A stretch of 64,000 bases of DNA from Allium sativum. Its lineage: Eukaryota; Streptophyta; Magnoliopsida; Asparagales; Amaryllidaceae. Position numbers and translations under genes: made by a program. The stretch covers positions 127,853,993 to 127,917,992 of the forward strand of contig CM060912.1 of assembly GCA_030737875.1 (NCBI GenBank), written 5' to 3'. Below, one piece after another: positions 33,664-47,193 of this stretch (positions are counted from its first letter, which is position 1; each line of letters begins with the position of its first letter). The notes below the pieces were generated by a model. That model made no database searches and was not told the origin of the DNA. It saw nothing but the letters and a program-made list of their open reading frames with translations.

Positions 33664-34798
33664 AGTGAAACACCCCACCTCCGTTAGGGTCACTCTCAAA
33701 GGGAATGCCCTAATTTTGGTGGAGGTTTATAAGTATAAGTCACAGATACACAAGACAGATATAAGAACACATATTTTTGAACAACGGAAAACAATAGCAG
33801 CTTTTATTTCATTAAAATACGTGTTACACAAACCATGCCACAATTGTCTTACAATACTTCCAAAAGCATTACATCTTCATAACTGTCTTGATTTCATTAT
33901 TCAAAGAAGCATAAAAAAACATAAGTAAACTGCATAAGTCCCATAATTGCTGTCCAAAGCCATAGTCCAAAACGAAAAAGATCCAAGCAATACATTCTTC
34001 CTCTTCAATCTGGATGTGAAAACTGGTCAAGCTGCGGTATTCCCTCCCTATGGATCGGAGGGGGGGAAACGAAAGAAAAGAAGACGAAAGAAAAGTAGAG
34101 TCGGACATAAAGCCTGAGTAAGTCTAGGACTATTCAGTCTATAAATAAAGAATTGGGCATGATAAGTATAAACTGGAAATGGGAAAGCACTTTAAACTAG
34201 GTTAAGTTGTCTAGAGTCGAATGTACTATCGTACCCCATATTAATCTCTGTACCCATATAAACTAGTTCCCAACAGGCACCCCATAATCAGGGTGAAGTG
34301 ATCCATTTCTGATGATCGGCTCCTACTCGCATAGTTACATGTGTCTTACGGCCCCCGTTGTAAACCTATGCTGGTCCCACCATGGGGTGTATCAAGTCCC
34401 ATGGTGGCGGACCGACACAATTCTAGAATGCACAGGTATACTACTGGTGCCCAGTGCCTAATTTTTCTGCGTCGGAGTGTGTGCACGCCCGCACCCCGTT
34501 AGAACCTACACTGCTGCACCACCGCCGTCGATTTGACTTCTTACAGTCAGCCCAGTAATTGTGCCCCACCCTGCCTAGTTCAGGGTATCCTGATACACCT
34601 TGTAGGGTTACTACTGAAAAGGGTCCCCCGCTACTAGGTTTTCTATTTCTAGCCAACATACTAAGTTGGTTAAGTGTTTTGTAAACCTAATCCCCAACCA
34701 GTCTGTATAGTTTAGCATGTTCCATTTGATTAAGTATTAATTCAATTTACTTAATCCTATCAATCCTGGTTTAGCCTTAATTGTCTTATTAAAGCCTC

Positions 34799-35000
34799 GA
34801 CCTCTCACATTAGACGGATATTGTTGTGGCTACGTATTGCCGGTTGGTTCCGGGCAGTCTTACGTCATGACTCAGTCTAACCTCGGGTCTTTATTGGGCT
34901 CAGTGTTTAACCACCCACATTAGATAGGTATTGTTGTGACTACTGGACAGCCGGGCGGGTCCGGGCAGGTTTACATCACAACTCAATCCAACCTCGGGTT
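34799..35000 (-). repeat. Paired hairpin module in E3 right LTR
   Basis: Units at 34799-34889 and 34909-35000, matching those of the left LTR base for base except for a few substitutions. Confidence 0.6.
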
Positions 35001-36510
35001 AAACACATCGTATTTTCTAAGTTTACATATTTTGTCTATTTTCTTTTTATATGTAAATATTTGCAGCCCATTATTCAAATTCATCTTTATTGGGTAAAGT
35101 TAATTTATACCCCTTAGATGTTCTCAAGGTCGTTGGCATGCGTCAAACATGCCAACACATATGTTTTATATTTTAACTCAAATGTCATTGCCCCCGTTTT
35201 ATACGTTCGCTACAATATAACATATGTTGGGTTTAACATTTAAACCCAACTTAGCCACATGAAAAAGGGGAGGCTTAGAACATGGTGTTTATATATTCTA
35301 AGTAACATCAAAAGGGGAGTGTGAACGCATGAACTTGCAACATAGCGAACTAATTAACATAAATTAGGCACTTGTGAATTTGCATTGTAATAGCATATAA
35401 TCATGGCATAAACATACCTAAACATGAATCATGGTTTTTAATCTATTCATAGAATCATGGCATAAACATACCTAAACATGAATCATGGTTTTTAATCTAT
35501 TCATGTAAACTTGCAAGTGGAATGTAAATCTAACTTAATTATGTGTCACATATATTATCATATGATTTTGATAACAACATAGGCCTAAAACATGTTTTCA
35601 ATTAGGCATAACACCAAACATAGTTTAGTCATGTTCATAGAGTCAACATAAGTTCACAAAGATGCTTACTTTTGTCTCTAATACAAAAGCATGGTTTTAC
35701 ACTTGAATCATGATGCCAATTCCAACATAAGTTCGTATGAGTCATAATACCCAAATGGATCCAACTACACTAAAAGTGATTATAAAAATATATATTATGT
35801 TGGCATAATAGTGAACCATATACTTGCATGAATCACAAATAAACAAGCATATAGTCGTTACTTTCAACATGAATCATATACTTGCAATTATCCAATAGGT
35901 GTTGTAATAAACTACCACAAACATGTAGTTGTTAACTTTCAACATGAACCACATACTTGCAAATATCCAATCGTTATACCACAACATCCCAAATCGATTA
36001 GAATCATAGCAACATACAATTATGAATTATTATCACCACAAATGAAGTACAATTCTATTTCTCATTTTACACAAATCAAAACACAATTATTTATTCACAT
36101 CGGAATAGCACTCTACTTACAACGTATGACGAATCTTTAATTCAGGTTTCTGAATTCTGAATTTGGAGATGCTGTCCTTTGTTGTAGGCGTTGTTTTGAT
36201 TTAATTGTCGTTGCTTTTAGTTTTTGAATTGTCTCCTAATCGTCTCTCAATTTTGACGGCTACTCCTTGTCTTTCCTCAGTAGCATGACGGTCTCATTCT
36301 CATTTTTATTTGTATGAATTAGGTGGAGTCTTAGGTCCTTTTTATAGAGTTTGTGAATTGATTAGGACCGTCGATGGAGCTTGGATTAATATTAGTCATT
36401 CGTTTGAAGGAGAGACCAATGAGGAGCTGACACCTAGCCCTAGTGACAAGGCAAGGCTCAGAAATTCGGCTAAGCACATACCAGGCCAGCCAGGGGGCTG
36501 GGTTACCCCC

Positions 36511-36594
36511 AGGTCAACTACATAGTCGACCTGGGTACCCCAGGTCGACTACCTAGTCGACCTGGGTGGCCCAGGTCGAGTACCCAGTCGACCT
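36511..36594 (-). repeat. GTCGAC hairpin cluster, E3 right LTR
   Basis: Three arms pairs of the GGTCGACT/AGTCGACC kind with changes (GGTCAACT, GGTCGAGT) and CCTGGGTxxCCCAGG links that are themselves palindromic. The upstream G-rich stretch of the left LTR is absent. Confidence 0.7.
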
Positions 36595-36888
36595 GGGTGC
36601 CTTGGGCAGGAAAAATCCCGCCCAGCCCAATCTGGGTCCGATTTTTTTTTGAATTTTGAATTCGTTCTGAACTGTTTCTGTCTGTTTGAATTTTAGACTG
36701 AATTCTGAAACTTCCGGAGGCCATATCTCCCTCATACGGAGTCCGTTTTACACAAACTCGGACTCTATCTCAAGCAGAATTCCGAGACGAACGCAATGGT
36801 GTATCCCGTTTCACTTAATTCTTTGATTTGAAATTAGTGATACTTTAATTTGTGAATTTCACTATTATAGAATACACGGGGTGTTACA

Positions 36889-36893
36889 GTATC
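36889..36893. repeat. Right target site duplication of E3
   Basis: GTATC, identical to 25415-25419. Confidence 0.93.
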
Positions 36894-36910
36894 TCAGATG
36901 CTCCAGACAT
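36894..36910 (-). pseudogene. gag: E1-B gag, first codons
   Basis: The minus strand gives MSGAS plus two bases of the next codons, with ATG at 36908-36910. The rest of gag is at 24520-25419. Confidence 0.85.
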
Positions 36911-37115
36911 GCTGAAAAGAAAAAGAAAGAGTTTTAAAACATGGGAAGCGAAAGAGAGATTTATGGCTTGTAGGGATTATGCTCTTTAAAGTAAACTTTC
37001 CTTGAAAATAGCTTCTTTAAAACAAGTTTTTGAAAATACTTTCTAGGAAAATAATACTTTTGAAAACACTTTTCAAAACTTTTTATCTGTTCTTGTAAAC
37101 ATAGCTCTGATACCA
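36911..37115 (-). promoter_or_regulatory. E1-B leader and primer binding site
   Basis: The leader is as in copy A. The primer site at 37101-37115 reads TGGTATCAGAGCTAT on the minus strand, two bases from the LTR end. Confidence 0.83.
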
Positions 37116-38399
37116 AGTGTAACACCCCATGTCTATTAATGTCACTCACAAAGGGAATGCATCAATGTCCATGAAGCGTTATTGTTGTATAGAACAGATA
37201 AATTACAAGAATAAATAAATAAAACAACACAGCGGAAGTTTAAATTTATTTCATAGCATCATAACTCAAAACGAGTTTACATAAGTTGTCTCCAAAACCA
37301 TTACAACAGGATCAATAGTCTTTTCCAAAAACTTCAAAGTACATAAAGAAGAAAATACATAAATAACAGAAATGCATAAATCCCCACCGAGCATAAGCAA
37401 AGCCATAAAGATGAGAGAGTCCCAAGCGATACATCTACTCTCTTCAAGCAATTGAAAGAAATCGGCACTAAGTTGTAGTATTCCCCCCTTGCAAACCTGT
37501 GGGGAAGGAAGAAAAGAGGTGGAAAGAAAAGGGGGTCAGACATAAAGTCTGGCGAGTGCGATAACTTTAACAATATAATTATTAAAATAACTAGGATAAG
37601 GCAGAAGCTGGAAAATAAGGAAATGACTGTGAACAATTGGGTATGACAGAACAAACAAAGAAATAAAATGAACGAAGATAATGTTAAAGGGGCCCCTAAT
37701 CACTATAAGATAATTACTATACTGCACCACTACTAGTCACCCTAAAGGTTGATCCCGCCTACAGAACTTAATGCTGCTAATGGTAGTTTCGTGTACCCCT
37801 AGCTACCTCCATAGGTGCCGTCTGCCCCTATCTCCACTAGGTGTACCCACTACCCCCATTCGATCGACTCCCTAACTCGTAGATACTCGTGTTGCCCCCA
37901 CAGTGGGGTGTATCACTCCCCAAAGTGGCAACCCGATACTACCAGAAATGCACGGTTTATATCTACACGATGCAACAACGTCTTACCTACTAGCCCGACC
38001 CCACACACGCATATGAACCCGTTGGACTTGCATTGCCACCATTGACCCGTTTTGACCTCTTACAATCAAATCCAGTACGCGTGTCCCGTCTTCGACTTGG
38101 GTCGAGCCCACAAAGATACTTAATGGGTTACTGGTTCGAAAAGGTCCCCCATGCATGACACAAGCTTTCCACCTATGCTTGGTCCCCTCTAAGGTTTTTC
38201 CCACTTAACCCCATTCTTATTCATGTCTTCTTACATGTTTCAATCTTGGTTAAGTGCATCTAATCGTATTTCAAATGCCACCCAAGGCACCCACTAAATT
38301 CCCCAAGCTACCCAAGGCACCCATTTAACCCCCTCATGTCCCACTACATGTTTATCTGGTTAAGTGTTTCTTAATTCATTAAGACCGTAAACTTGTAAA

Positions 38400-38614
38400 G
38401 ACCTCCCACATTAGACTGACATTTGTGGCAGCTGGATTTGTTGGGCGGGTCCGGGAAGTCTTACACCACAAACGATCCTAACCTCGTGTCTTTACAATTG
38501 TTATGCATTTAATTCATGCCCTTGACCTCTCACATTAGACTGGCATTTGTGGCAGCTAGATTTGCCGGGCGGGTCCGGGCAGTCTTACACCACAAGAGAG
38601 TATAACCTCGTGTC
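38400..38614 (-). repeat. Paired hairpin module in E1-B LTR
   Basis: Units 38400-38490 and 38524-38614. The centre is GGGCGGGTCCGGG in both, the arms ACATTTGTGGCAGCT and TACACCACAA. Confidence 0.65.
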
Positions 38615-39415
38615 TTAGGCGATTAATTACACATAATTAATTATCCCCAATTCGAATTAATTTCCCTATTCAAATTGTTAATCAATTCCAAATATACTTA
38701 TGTCCATAATTGACTCAATTATGTCCATAAATGCCATTCTACCAACAAACGTCTTAAATTAGAATAAATTAAGTATATGCCTTTTTAAGGCATTTGTGCC
38801 AATTCCCAATATTAAATCTTTTAATATTGTCCCATTGCCCCCACGTTGTACGTTTGTTCGTTTAACGTGAATTATACGTTAGACTCGAATAGTCTGACTT
38901 ATGGAATAAAGAGAAAACATCACATCATGCATAGAATAAAAACTAGATCTAAATATAAGGGGTGAACTTGCATGTGTGAATAAGGTTTTTCATCTAAAAC
39001 TTGCATAGGCCAAACTCACAAACTGGCATAAACTATGGATGTCATAGATCTAATCATAAGGTGTAAACTTGCATAGGCAATAGTCACAAACTTACATTAC
39101 ATGATTCATATTCCAACATATATATACACTTGCAAATGTGATTTATGCAACATAAACTATGGTGTAAACTTGCATCCAACTCGCACATGTCATAGCCTAA
39201 CTTTTAGATCCAGTTTACACATAAAATAGATGTCATGAAACATGTAAGGTTGTATATGATTCTCACTAACTTGCATATGATTCATATCTAAATTAACATC
39301 TAAACTTGCATACATACATATGACTTAACATATGAATTAGTTCCTCAAACATAACCAAACTTAGCATATGAAGCATCAATATGAATTAATTGTACATAAA
39401 CCAATAATTAACATA

Positions 39416-39492
39416 GATTTACAACATAGATAATAACATCATAGATTTACAACATAGATAATAACATCATAGGTTTACAACATAGATAATAA
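39416..39492. repeat. 28-bp tandem repeat in E1-B LTR
   Basis: TTTACAACATAGATAATAAC plus ATCATAGA-like spacer, three copies. Confidence 0.8.
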
Positions 39493-39807
39493 CACAACGG
39501 ACACTGATTGACAACATAACCATATAATCCAAATCATATCTCAACCCAATTAAATTGTTAATGATCTTATTAAAGAAATCGAACTCACAACTCAAAGAAG
39601 GTCTTGAGTTCTGGAATCTGAGTTCTGAAATTGATTTAGCTCGCCTTTGTAGTAGATTCGTTATTGTTTAGATTAGAGTTGAATAGAATTGAGTTGATTA
39701 GCTTCAATTTCCCTTTAGTTAGTGGCGGCTACTCTAGGTTACAAGATGATAGCATGACGACCATGATTCCAATTTTTATTTGATTCTAGGGTTTCAATCT
39801 ACACATG

Positions 39808-39815
39808 TTTATATA
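39808..39815 (-). promoter_or_regulatory. Putative TATA box, E1-B LTR
   Basis: The minus strand reads TATATAAA about 455 bp into the LTR, after the hairpins. Confidence 0.5.
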
Positions 39816-39993
39816 GAATTTCAATTTAATTATAGCCGTCGGATGATCTTAGGGTTAATCAAAACCATTCAGTCAGGATAGGGTGACACCTCAGCCCTAA
39901 TGACTCAGTAAGAAGTCAGAAAGGACTCAGCAATGAGTCATAGTATGGATCAGATTACACTAGAAAGCTGTGCAGGCTTTCTGCTCAGCCTAG

Positions 39994-40049
39994 GCGCACT
40001 TGGGAAGTGCGCCAGTGTATTTTTGTACTGCCGCACTTCCCAAGTGCGC
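39994..40049 (-). repeat. GCGCACTT hairpins in E1-B U3
   Basis: GCGCACTT-GGG-AAGTGCGC (39994-40012) and GCACTT-CCC-AAGTGCGC (40033-40049) are two perfect stems about 20 bp apart. The two units can also pair with each other. They occupy the same place in the LTR as the GTCGAC hairpins of E2 and E3, with unrelated sequence. Confidence 0.7.
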
Positions 40050-40118
40050 CAGTGCATTTTTTTTTTCTTCTTCTTCTGGTTTTTACGCCTAACTTCATTC
40101 GTCCATATCTCCTTCATC

Positions 40119-40178
40119 CAGTATCCATTTTACGCAAACTCGGACTCGATCTCAACCAGAATTCCGAGACGAACACAA
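40119..40178 (-). promoter_or_regulatory. Conserved U3 motif, E1-B
   Basis: TCCATTTTACGCAAACTCGG, CTCGATCTCAACCAGAATTC and CGAGACGAACACAATGG follow the order of the E3 motif closely. Confidence 0.6.
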
Positions 40179-40268
40179 TGGCGTAACCCGTTCCCTTAAT
40201 TCTCACATCTGATATTAATTATTCTTTAATTTAGTTAATTTGAGTATTCAAAAATTCGGGGTGTTACA

Positions 40269-42203
40269 TAAGATCTCGTTATGCTCACTATGACATCATA
40301 GTTATGTAGAACTAGTAATTACCCCAAGTTCATCAGTTTTATGCTTATATGTCCACCTTATCACCATGCTAGTTTATGTTTATGCCAAGTTAAGTTAAAA
40401 TGATCACTTTGGTTATATTCCCATTATTTTCCCTATTATCGTTTATGACTAGGCTATTGTCTAGCCTAGGCATGCCGCCAATTTATGAGTGCGCTAGTTA
40501 GGGAACAGAGGAAAAAGGGTTAATATTGGCATAATTTTAATATGAAAATTTTTGGACATATAATTTGAATTATTGGATAGAGTAGGCATTAACACCTATA
40601 AAGGGAAAGGTTTAATTAATTGATTAATTAATTAATAATGGAATTTCTAGTAATTACAATTAGGAATTGTAATGGTACTTATGACACGAGGTTAGGTTGC
40701 ATTAGTGGTGGAAGTCTGTCCGGACCCGATTGGCATATCCAGCAGCCACTAATGTTGAACCTAATGTGGGAGGTCTAATTATGCAAATACGAATTGGGCT
40801 AAGACACAAGGTTAGGCCCAACTGTGGAATAAGATTGCCTGGACTCGACCGACATATCTAGCATCCATACGTTGTAGGCCTAATGTGGGAGGTATAGCCT
40901 ATTATGAACCGTAAATGGACATGGTAATGAATTGGACTACTTAACCAAATCTAATCCGTAGGGATTATATGATTGTGAAGTAAAGTTATGGTTAAGTAAA
41001 TTGATTGGATAGTGGATGGGTTTAGCAAATCTGGAGGGGGTGGGTAATATTTACATATAGGCACACAAACTTAACCCGATAAGGTTATGTAATTAAAGAC
41101 ACCTAGTGGTATACATAACAGAAGGAAAATATAAAAGTTATGTAATTAAAGACACCTGTTAGGGTAAGCATAACTGAATAGGGCTATGTAATTAAAGGCA
41201 CCTAGTGGTATACATAGTCAGTGAAAAACCTAGTGGGGGATATAAGACAAAGAGGAGAGCTTGTATCATATTGTATGGGACCCTTTTCAGTCGGTAACCG
41301 AGAGTAAGTATCAAATAAAATACTCCATACTAGGAGGAGAGGGGACACACTTACTGACTGATTGAAAGACATCCAAACATGGAGGACGGTGTGGGCGGTG
41401 CAAACCGACCGATTCATGTGTGTGCATGAGCTGGGCAGACGGGGATAATATGACCGTGACACCAATAGATATGGGGCTGTGCATATCAGTGAGGGGTTGC
41501 CACTATAGGGAGTCATACATCCTACTGTGGGGTCAACACAGAGTATCCACGGAGTAGGCAGCCGATCGATTAGGGTAGTGGTTAGGGTACATTTGGATGT
41601 ATGCCCTAAGTCTACCACCGTATAGAAGAAGGGATCATCTCATTCTGGTTGTACTTGTAATAGTGCAGAGTATTCATTAGAGAAGCGTATACACCTTATC
41701 CTGTCTACCTTGTCGCTCCTGCTATTTATGCAGTGATCTCCCTTATTCACTTTATAGGTCTGTCATGTTACTTTTATTTATTTACTTGCTAAATATCACT
41801 ATACTCACTAAACTTTATGTCTGACCCTCTTGTTTCCTCTTCTTTCTTCCGTTTCCCCCTCCCCCCAAGTTCTCAGGGAGGAAACACTCAGGCTTATTCA
41901 GGACTCAAATATCATTTTGCAAGAGCTGCTTTCGAAGTATGGCTCAAGTTTTTATCTCTACTGTGGCTTTGTCTCTTTTATTTGGGGAATTATGTTATTT
42001 TAAAGTATATATGTACTCTGATGTTGAAAGACAGAAATTATGTTGTTGTAATGGTTTTTGAGACTCATGGTATTTTGAACCACGCTGTATGATTTGGGTT
42101 TGAAATAAGAATTTAAATTTTCACTGCTATCTTATTTATGTCTATCTTGTAAAGTTATGTGTCTGTTTACCTATAACGCTTCATGAAACTTAATGCATTC
42201 CCC
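40269..42203 (+). repeat. E2-B 5' LTR, truncated
   Basis: It corresponds to the 3' LTR from 48217 on. The left end is where E1 inserted. The right end lacks the last about 40 bp of LTR and the primer site, as in copy A. Confidence 0.85.
40683..40895 (+). repeat. Paired hairpin module in E2-B 5' LTR
   Basis: Units 40683-40775 and 40803-40895, with TAGGTTGCATTAGTGG / CCACTAATGTTGAACCTA arms in the first. Confidence 0.65.
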
Positions 42204-42264
42204 AAAAATCCATATGTAATGTCCTTCGGCCCTTTATCGAAATTTCTTCCTTCTTCTTTTCAGC

Positions 42265-43170
<906 letters not shown>

Positions 43171-46100
43171 TGAAGAAACTGGGATCACAGGGACAGGGTC
43201 AAAGGACAGGTACTTCTAGAGGGAAGGTGCATGCTCTCGTGATCAATGCTCCTGATAGAGGTAGAAAAATTTCATTGGAAGGTTTAATTTCTCTTTCAAA
43301 CCATCCTATTAGAACACTTTTTGATTCTGGCGCTTCACATTCATTTATATCAAGTTCTGTAGTTGAATCTCTGCACTTAATTACTAGTATGGTAGTGGAT
43401 CCCGTAGTTGTTTCAAACCCCATTGGTGGTTCAGCTCATTTTTCTATGATTTGTCGGGGTTTGAAAATATCTGTGTTAGGCGTTGAGTTTGAATGCGATG
43501 CGTATGTGCTCGAGTTTACGGGCTATCGGTTGATTCTAGGAATGGGTTGGCTTACCACTTATGGTTCCATTCTGGATTGTGAGAAGAGGGTCGTTAGGCT
43601 TCTGACTTGCCATGGGAGGACCCTGAAGACTTCTTGTGACCCACAAGGGTCTGTTATGCTTAGCTTCCTAGAGTCTCTTGATGCATCTATAGATGACTTG
43701 CAATCTGTTCCAGTAGTCCGAGGTTATTCCGATGTTTTTGATGAGGTTCAGTGTTTACCTCCGAGGCGCGAGATCGACTTTCGTATATATTTGGTGGACA
43801 ATGCAAAGCCAGCTGCATTACCCGTGTGCCACATAGCTCCAAGGCAAAGGAGGGAGCTGAGTAAGTAAGTAGGGGAGCTGCTTGAGAAAGGGTTTATTAG
43901 ACGAAGCATATATGAATAGGGTGCTCTAGTAGTATTCGCGACTAGGGAGGATGGTTCTCTTCATTTGTGTGTTGACTATAGGGAGTTGAATAAAATCACC
44001 AAGAAGAATAGGCACCCGCTGCCAAGGATTAATGATTTATTTGATCAGCTTGTTGGTGCCTCGATATTTTATCGGTTAGACTTGACCACGGGGTTTCATC
44101 AGTTTCGGGTGGCTGAGGATAGCATAGATAAGACTGCTTTTAGAACTCCAGTCGGTTTCTTTGAATGACTACTGATGCCTTTTGGGCTAATGAATCTACC
44201 CGCCTATTTTGTCAATCTGATGAGTTGTGTTTCGGGAGTTCCTTAATAAATTTGTTGTAGTCTTTGTTGATGATATTTTGATCTTCTCCAAAAGCAAAGA
44301 AAAGCATGTCCAACATATGAGAGAAGTTTTGAAAATTCTCCGTGACCATCAGCTTATGGCGAAGTTCTCCAAATGCCATTTTTGGAGAAAAGTGGTGAGA
44401 TTCTTAGGGCATGTGGTCTCCAAGGAAGGGATAGCTATAGATCCCGCCAAGGTGGTTGCGGTGCAAGATTGGTAGATTCCTAAAAATGCAACCGAGGTGA
44501 GAAGCTTTCTTGGGTTAGCAGGTTACTATAGGAAGTTCATTAAGGACTTCGCAAAGATATCACCCCCACTTACTAGGCAGACGAAGAATAACTTGGCATT
44601 TTCATGGGATATAGACTGTGACGTTGCTTCCCAACGACTGAACAGGGCTCTGACAACAGACCCAGTCTTGACCTTGCTAGACGGGCGTAAGGTGTTTACC
44701 GTTTATACTGATGCATGTGGTACAGGGCTTGGTGCAGTTCTAATGCAAGAAGGGAAAGTAGTGTGTTATGGGGGTAGACAGTTGAGAGTTCATGAGAAGA
44801 ACTACCCCATACATGATCTAGAGCTAGCTGCCATAGTATTCGCATTAAAAGCGTGGCGTCATTATTTACTTGGAGAGAAGTTCGAGTTATACACCGATCA
44901 TAAATCTCTCAAGTATCTGTTTTCGCAGAAAACCTCAATTTAACGCAACAACGGTGGATGGAGTTTCTAGCTTCTTATGATTTAGAGATCGCTTATACCC
45001 CTAGCAAGGGTAATATGGTGGCAGACGCACTAATTATGCAGAGGATGGCCCTGAGTCCTCTGTTTGTGAAAAGAAAGAACTTGGAGTTTATATCAGCTTT
45101 TGATTTTAGACCCTCCATCGAGATTTTGCCTGATTTTTTTGCATCCTTGGAGATACGACCAACTCTTATAGACCAGATAGAAGCTTCGTAACATGGTGAC
45201 CCACAGATTTTAGACATCATGGAGAAGCTCAGAAGAGGGGAGACTTCTAGTCTCCTCAGTAGATATGCCATAGATGAAAAGGGTGGTTGCGACGAGATGG
45301 AAGGCTTTGTGTTCCTCAAACAAGAAGTTTGATAAAGGCAGTCCTAGAAGAATCCCACCATTCCAAGATGGCCATTCATCCAGGCGGCGATAAGATGTAC
45401 AGAGACATGAAGAGGGTTTTCTTTTAGGCTGAGATGAAAAAAGATATAGCCGAATTTGTTTCCTAAAGTTTAGTTTGCCAGCAGGTTAATGCTGAGCAAA
45501 AGAAGCTCGGGGGATTACTTCATCCTTTGGAGGTTCCCCTGTGTAAATGGGAGAGTATCTCTATGGATTTCATAGATGGTTTGCCTAGATCAAAGAAAGG
45601 CAACACCAGTATCTGGGTTGTGGTAGATAGACTCACTAAGAGCGCTCACTTTATTCCAGTTAAGAGCAAGAGGACGACATCATTGTTGGCAGCAATTTAT
45701 GTTAGTGAGATAGTTCGTCTTCATAGAGTGCCTTCCAGCATCATAAGCGATCATGACCCCATTTTTACCAGTAAATTTTGGAGGAGCTTGCAACAAGCAT
45801 TAGGTACACAGTTGTGTTTGAGCACCGCTTATCATACTCAGACCGATGGACAGACAGAGAGGGTGAACATGATTCTTGAAGATCTTTTGAGGCTGTGTAT
45901 CCTTGACTTCGAAGGGACTTGGGAAGAGCATCTTCCTTTAGTAGAGTTTGCTTACAACAACAGCTATCAGACCAGCATCGGCATGGCACCCTTCGAAGCA
46001 TTGTACGGACGACCCTGTAGATCACCAACTTGTTGGTGGGAATCTATAGAAAGATTATTACTTGGACCAGATATGGTCAGAGAAACGCCCGAAAAGATTG

Positions 46101-46618
46101 ATCTTATTCGACGGCGGATGAAGACAGCTCAAGATAGATAGAAGTCCTATGTAGATAAGAGAAGGACTGACATTGAAGTTGGAGTGGGAGACTTGGTTTT
46201 TATCAAAGTATCACCTCTGGGGAATATGGTTCGCTTTGGATCAGTAGGGAAGTTGGCACCTAGGTTTGTGCGACCATTTCCCATAACCGCGAGGATTGGC
46301 CAAATGGCCTATGGAGTAAATCTTCCAGAAAATCTACCTGGTGTTCATGATGTTTTCCATGTTTTCCATCTGCGGAAGCGCCTCCATGACACCGTAGTAA
46401 TTGTTGAGCCGAGTGTGTTGGAAGAAGTCGAAGTGGAACGGGAGGCGACAGTCAGGCGAGTTCCTACCTGTATTCTAGGATCAGAAATTAAGAAGTTATG
46501 CAATAAAGAGATCAAGTTGCTAAAGTTTCAATGGGGAGATAACCTAGAAGATGTGACTTGGGAGACCAAAGACAAGATTCGTGCTTCGTACCCTTTCCTT
46601 TTCAAGGGTTGTTCTTAA
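43171..46618 (+). pseudogene. pol: E2-B pol pseudogene
   Basis: Protease [10 protein letters not shown], a private CAA-to-TAA at 43866-43868, Trp-position TAG near 43917 and TGA near 44166, RT with FVDDILIF, TAG at 44473-44475, RNase H with the catalytic Asp present ([14 protein letters not shown]), a one-base loss at the LFSQK site near 44935, integrase catalytic region open from 45527 ([25 protein letters not shown]), a private CAG-to-TAG at 46139-46141, and the tail KLLKFQWGDNLEDVTWET ending at 46616-46618. Comparison with copy A separates old from new lesions. Confidence 0.88.
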
Positions 46619-47159
46619 CTCCTTTTTCAAAATTTTATCAGTACTTGTTTTTATCCATAGTATTTTTCAACCTTTAGATAGGAATCCTTATGGATGTAAA
46701 CATGTGTTTGAGACATGTTATGTTTGATGGATGCAAGTGGATGCAAATGTTTGCTAGTGGTTGCCTGTGGACGCGTATACAACTCATTAGGCACTAGATC
46801 GGCTCAATCACTCTGCATATGGATGTGTGTGCATTTTGTTTTTCTTTTATGGATGGAAATGGATGTATCATCGTATGGATGTTGCATTTGGACAATTGAT
46901 TGTGCACACATATAAAACTTACATGTTATAATAGGATTATCCGCATACATGTTGGTTCATGGCACTAACATACATTGCATTAAGGAGGTCAACTGAATTA
47001 GTAGACTGCCTGATCTTCGCATTAGTATTGGGACATATACGCCCACCTTTGCATATATTCATGTCAGCATTAGAAATCCTTAAGGATAATGGATGTCAGC
47101 GATTGATGTATGAGTAGATGGATGATGGACGGTAGGATATGCATTCTTCTCAACTTGGA
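46619..47159 (+). other. E2-B 3' untranslated region
   Basis: As in copy A, with ATGGATG-type repeats and no gene. Confidence 0.7.
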
Positions 47160-47193
47160 GATTTCGGGAACGAAATCCTTTAAGTAGGGGGAA
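47160..47193 (+). promoter_or_regulatory. E2-B pre-PPT hairpin and polypurine tract
   Basis: GATTTC-GGGAAC-GAAATC at 47160-47177, then AGTAGGGGGAA at 47183-47193, an uninterrupted purine run after the T, unlike copy A. Confidence 0.75.

Larger units (their letters stand above)
25420..36888 (-). mobile_element. E3: complete Ty3/gypsy Tekay-like element with dead pol
   Basis: 11,469 bp: LTRs at 25420-28652 and 33666-36888, polypurine tract, pol, gag, leader and primer site, flanked by the 5-bp duplication GTATC. It sits in E1-B gag and is absent from copy A, so it arrived after the segmental duplication. The LTRs are very similar over their length, yet gag-pol has several stops and deletions, so it was probably copied with help from another element. 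Confidence 0.93.
33666..36888 (-). repeat. E3 5' LTR (right)
   Basis: 3223 bp from TGAAACACCCCACC to GGGGTGTTACA in plus reading, a perfect 8-bp terminal inverted repeat (ACACCCC core). It differs from the left LTR by scattered single bases, small indels and the hairpin cluster. The TATA box is at 36337-36346 and the U3 motif at 36737-36795. Confidence 0.93.
36894..40268 (-). mobile_element. E1 copy B, right part (gag start, leader, 5' LTR)
   Basis: Continuation of E1-B after E3. The 5' LTR ends at 40268 inside the LTR of E2, so E1 had inserted into E2. The base run after the LTR, TAAGATCTCG, is present uninterrupted in the E2 3' LTR (48215-48228). Confidence 0.88.
37118..40268 (-). repeat. 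E1-B 5' LTR, complete
   Basis: 3151 bp from TGTAACACCCC to GGGGTGTTACA, a perfect 11-bp terminal inverted repeat. Landmarks are the hairpin pair (38400-38614), a 28-bp direct repeat in three copies (39416-39492), the TATA box (39808-39815, minus), the GCGCACTT hairpins (39994-40049) and the U3 motif (40119-40178). Confidence 0.92.
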
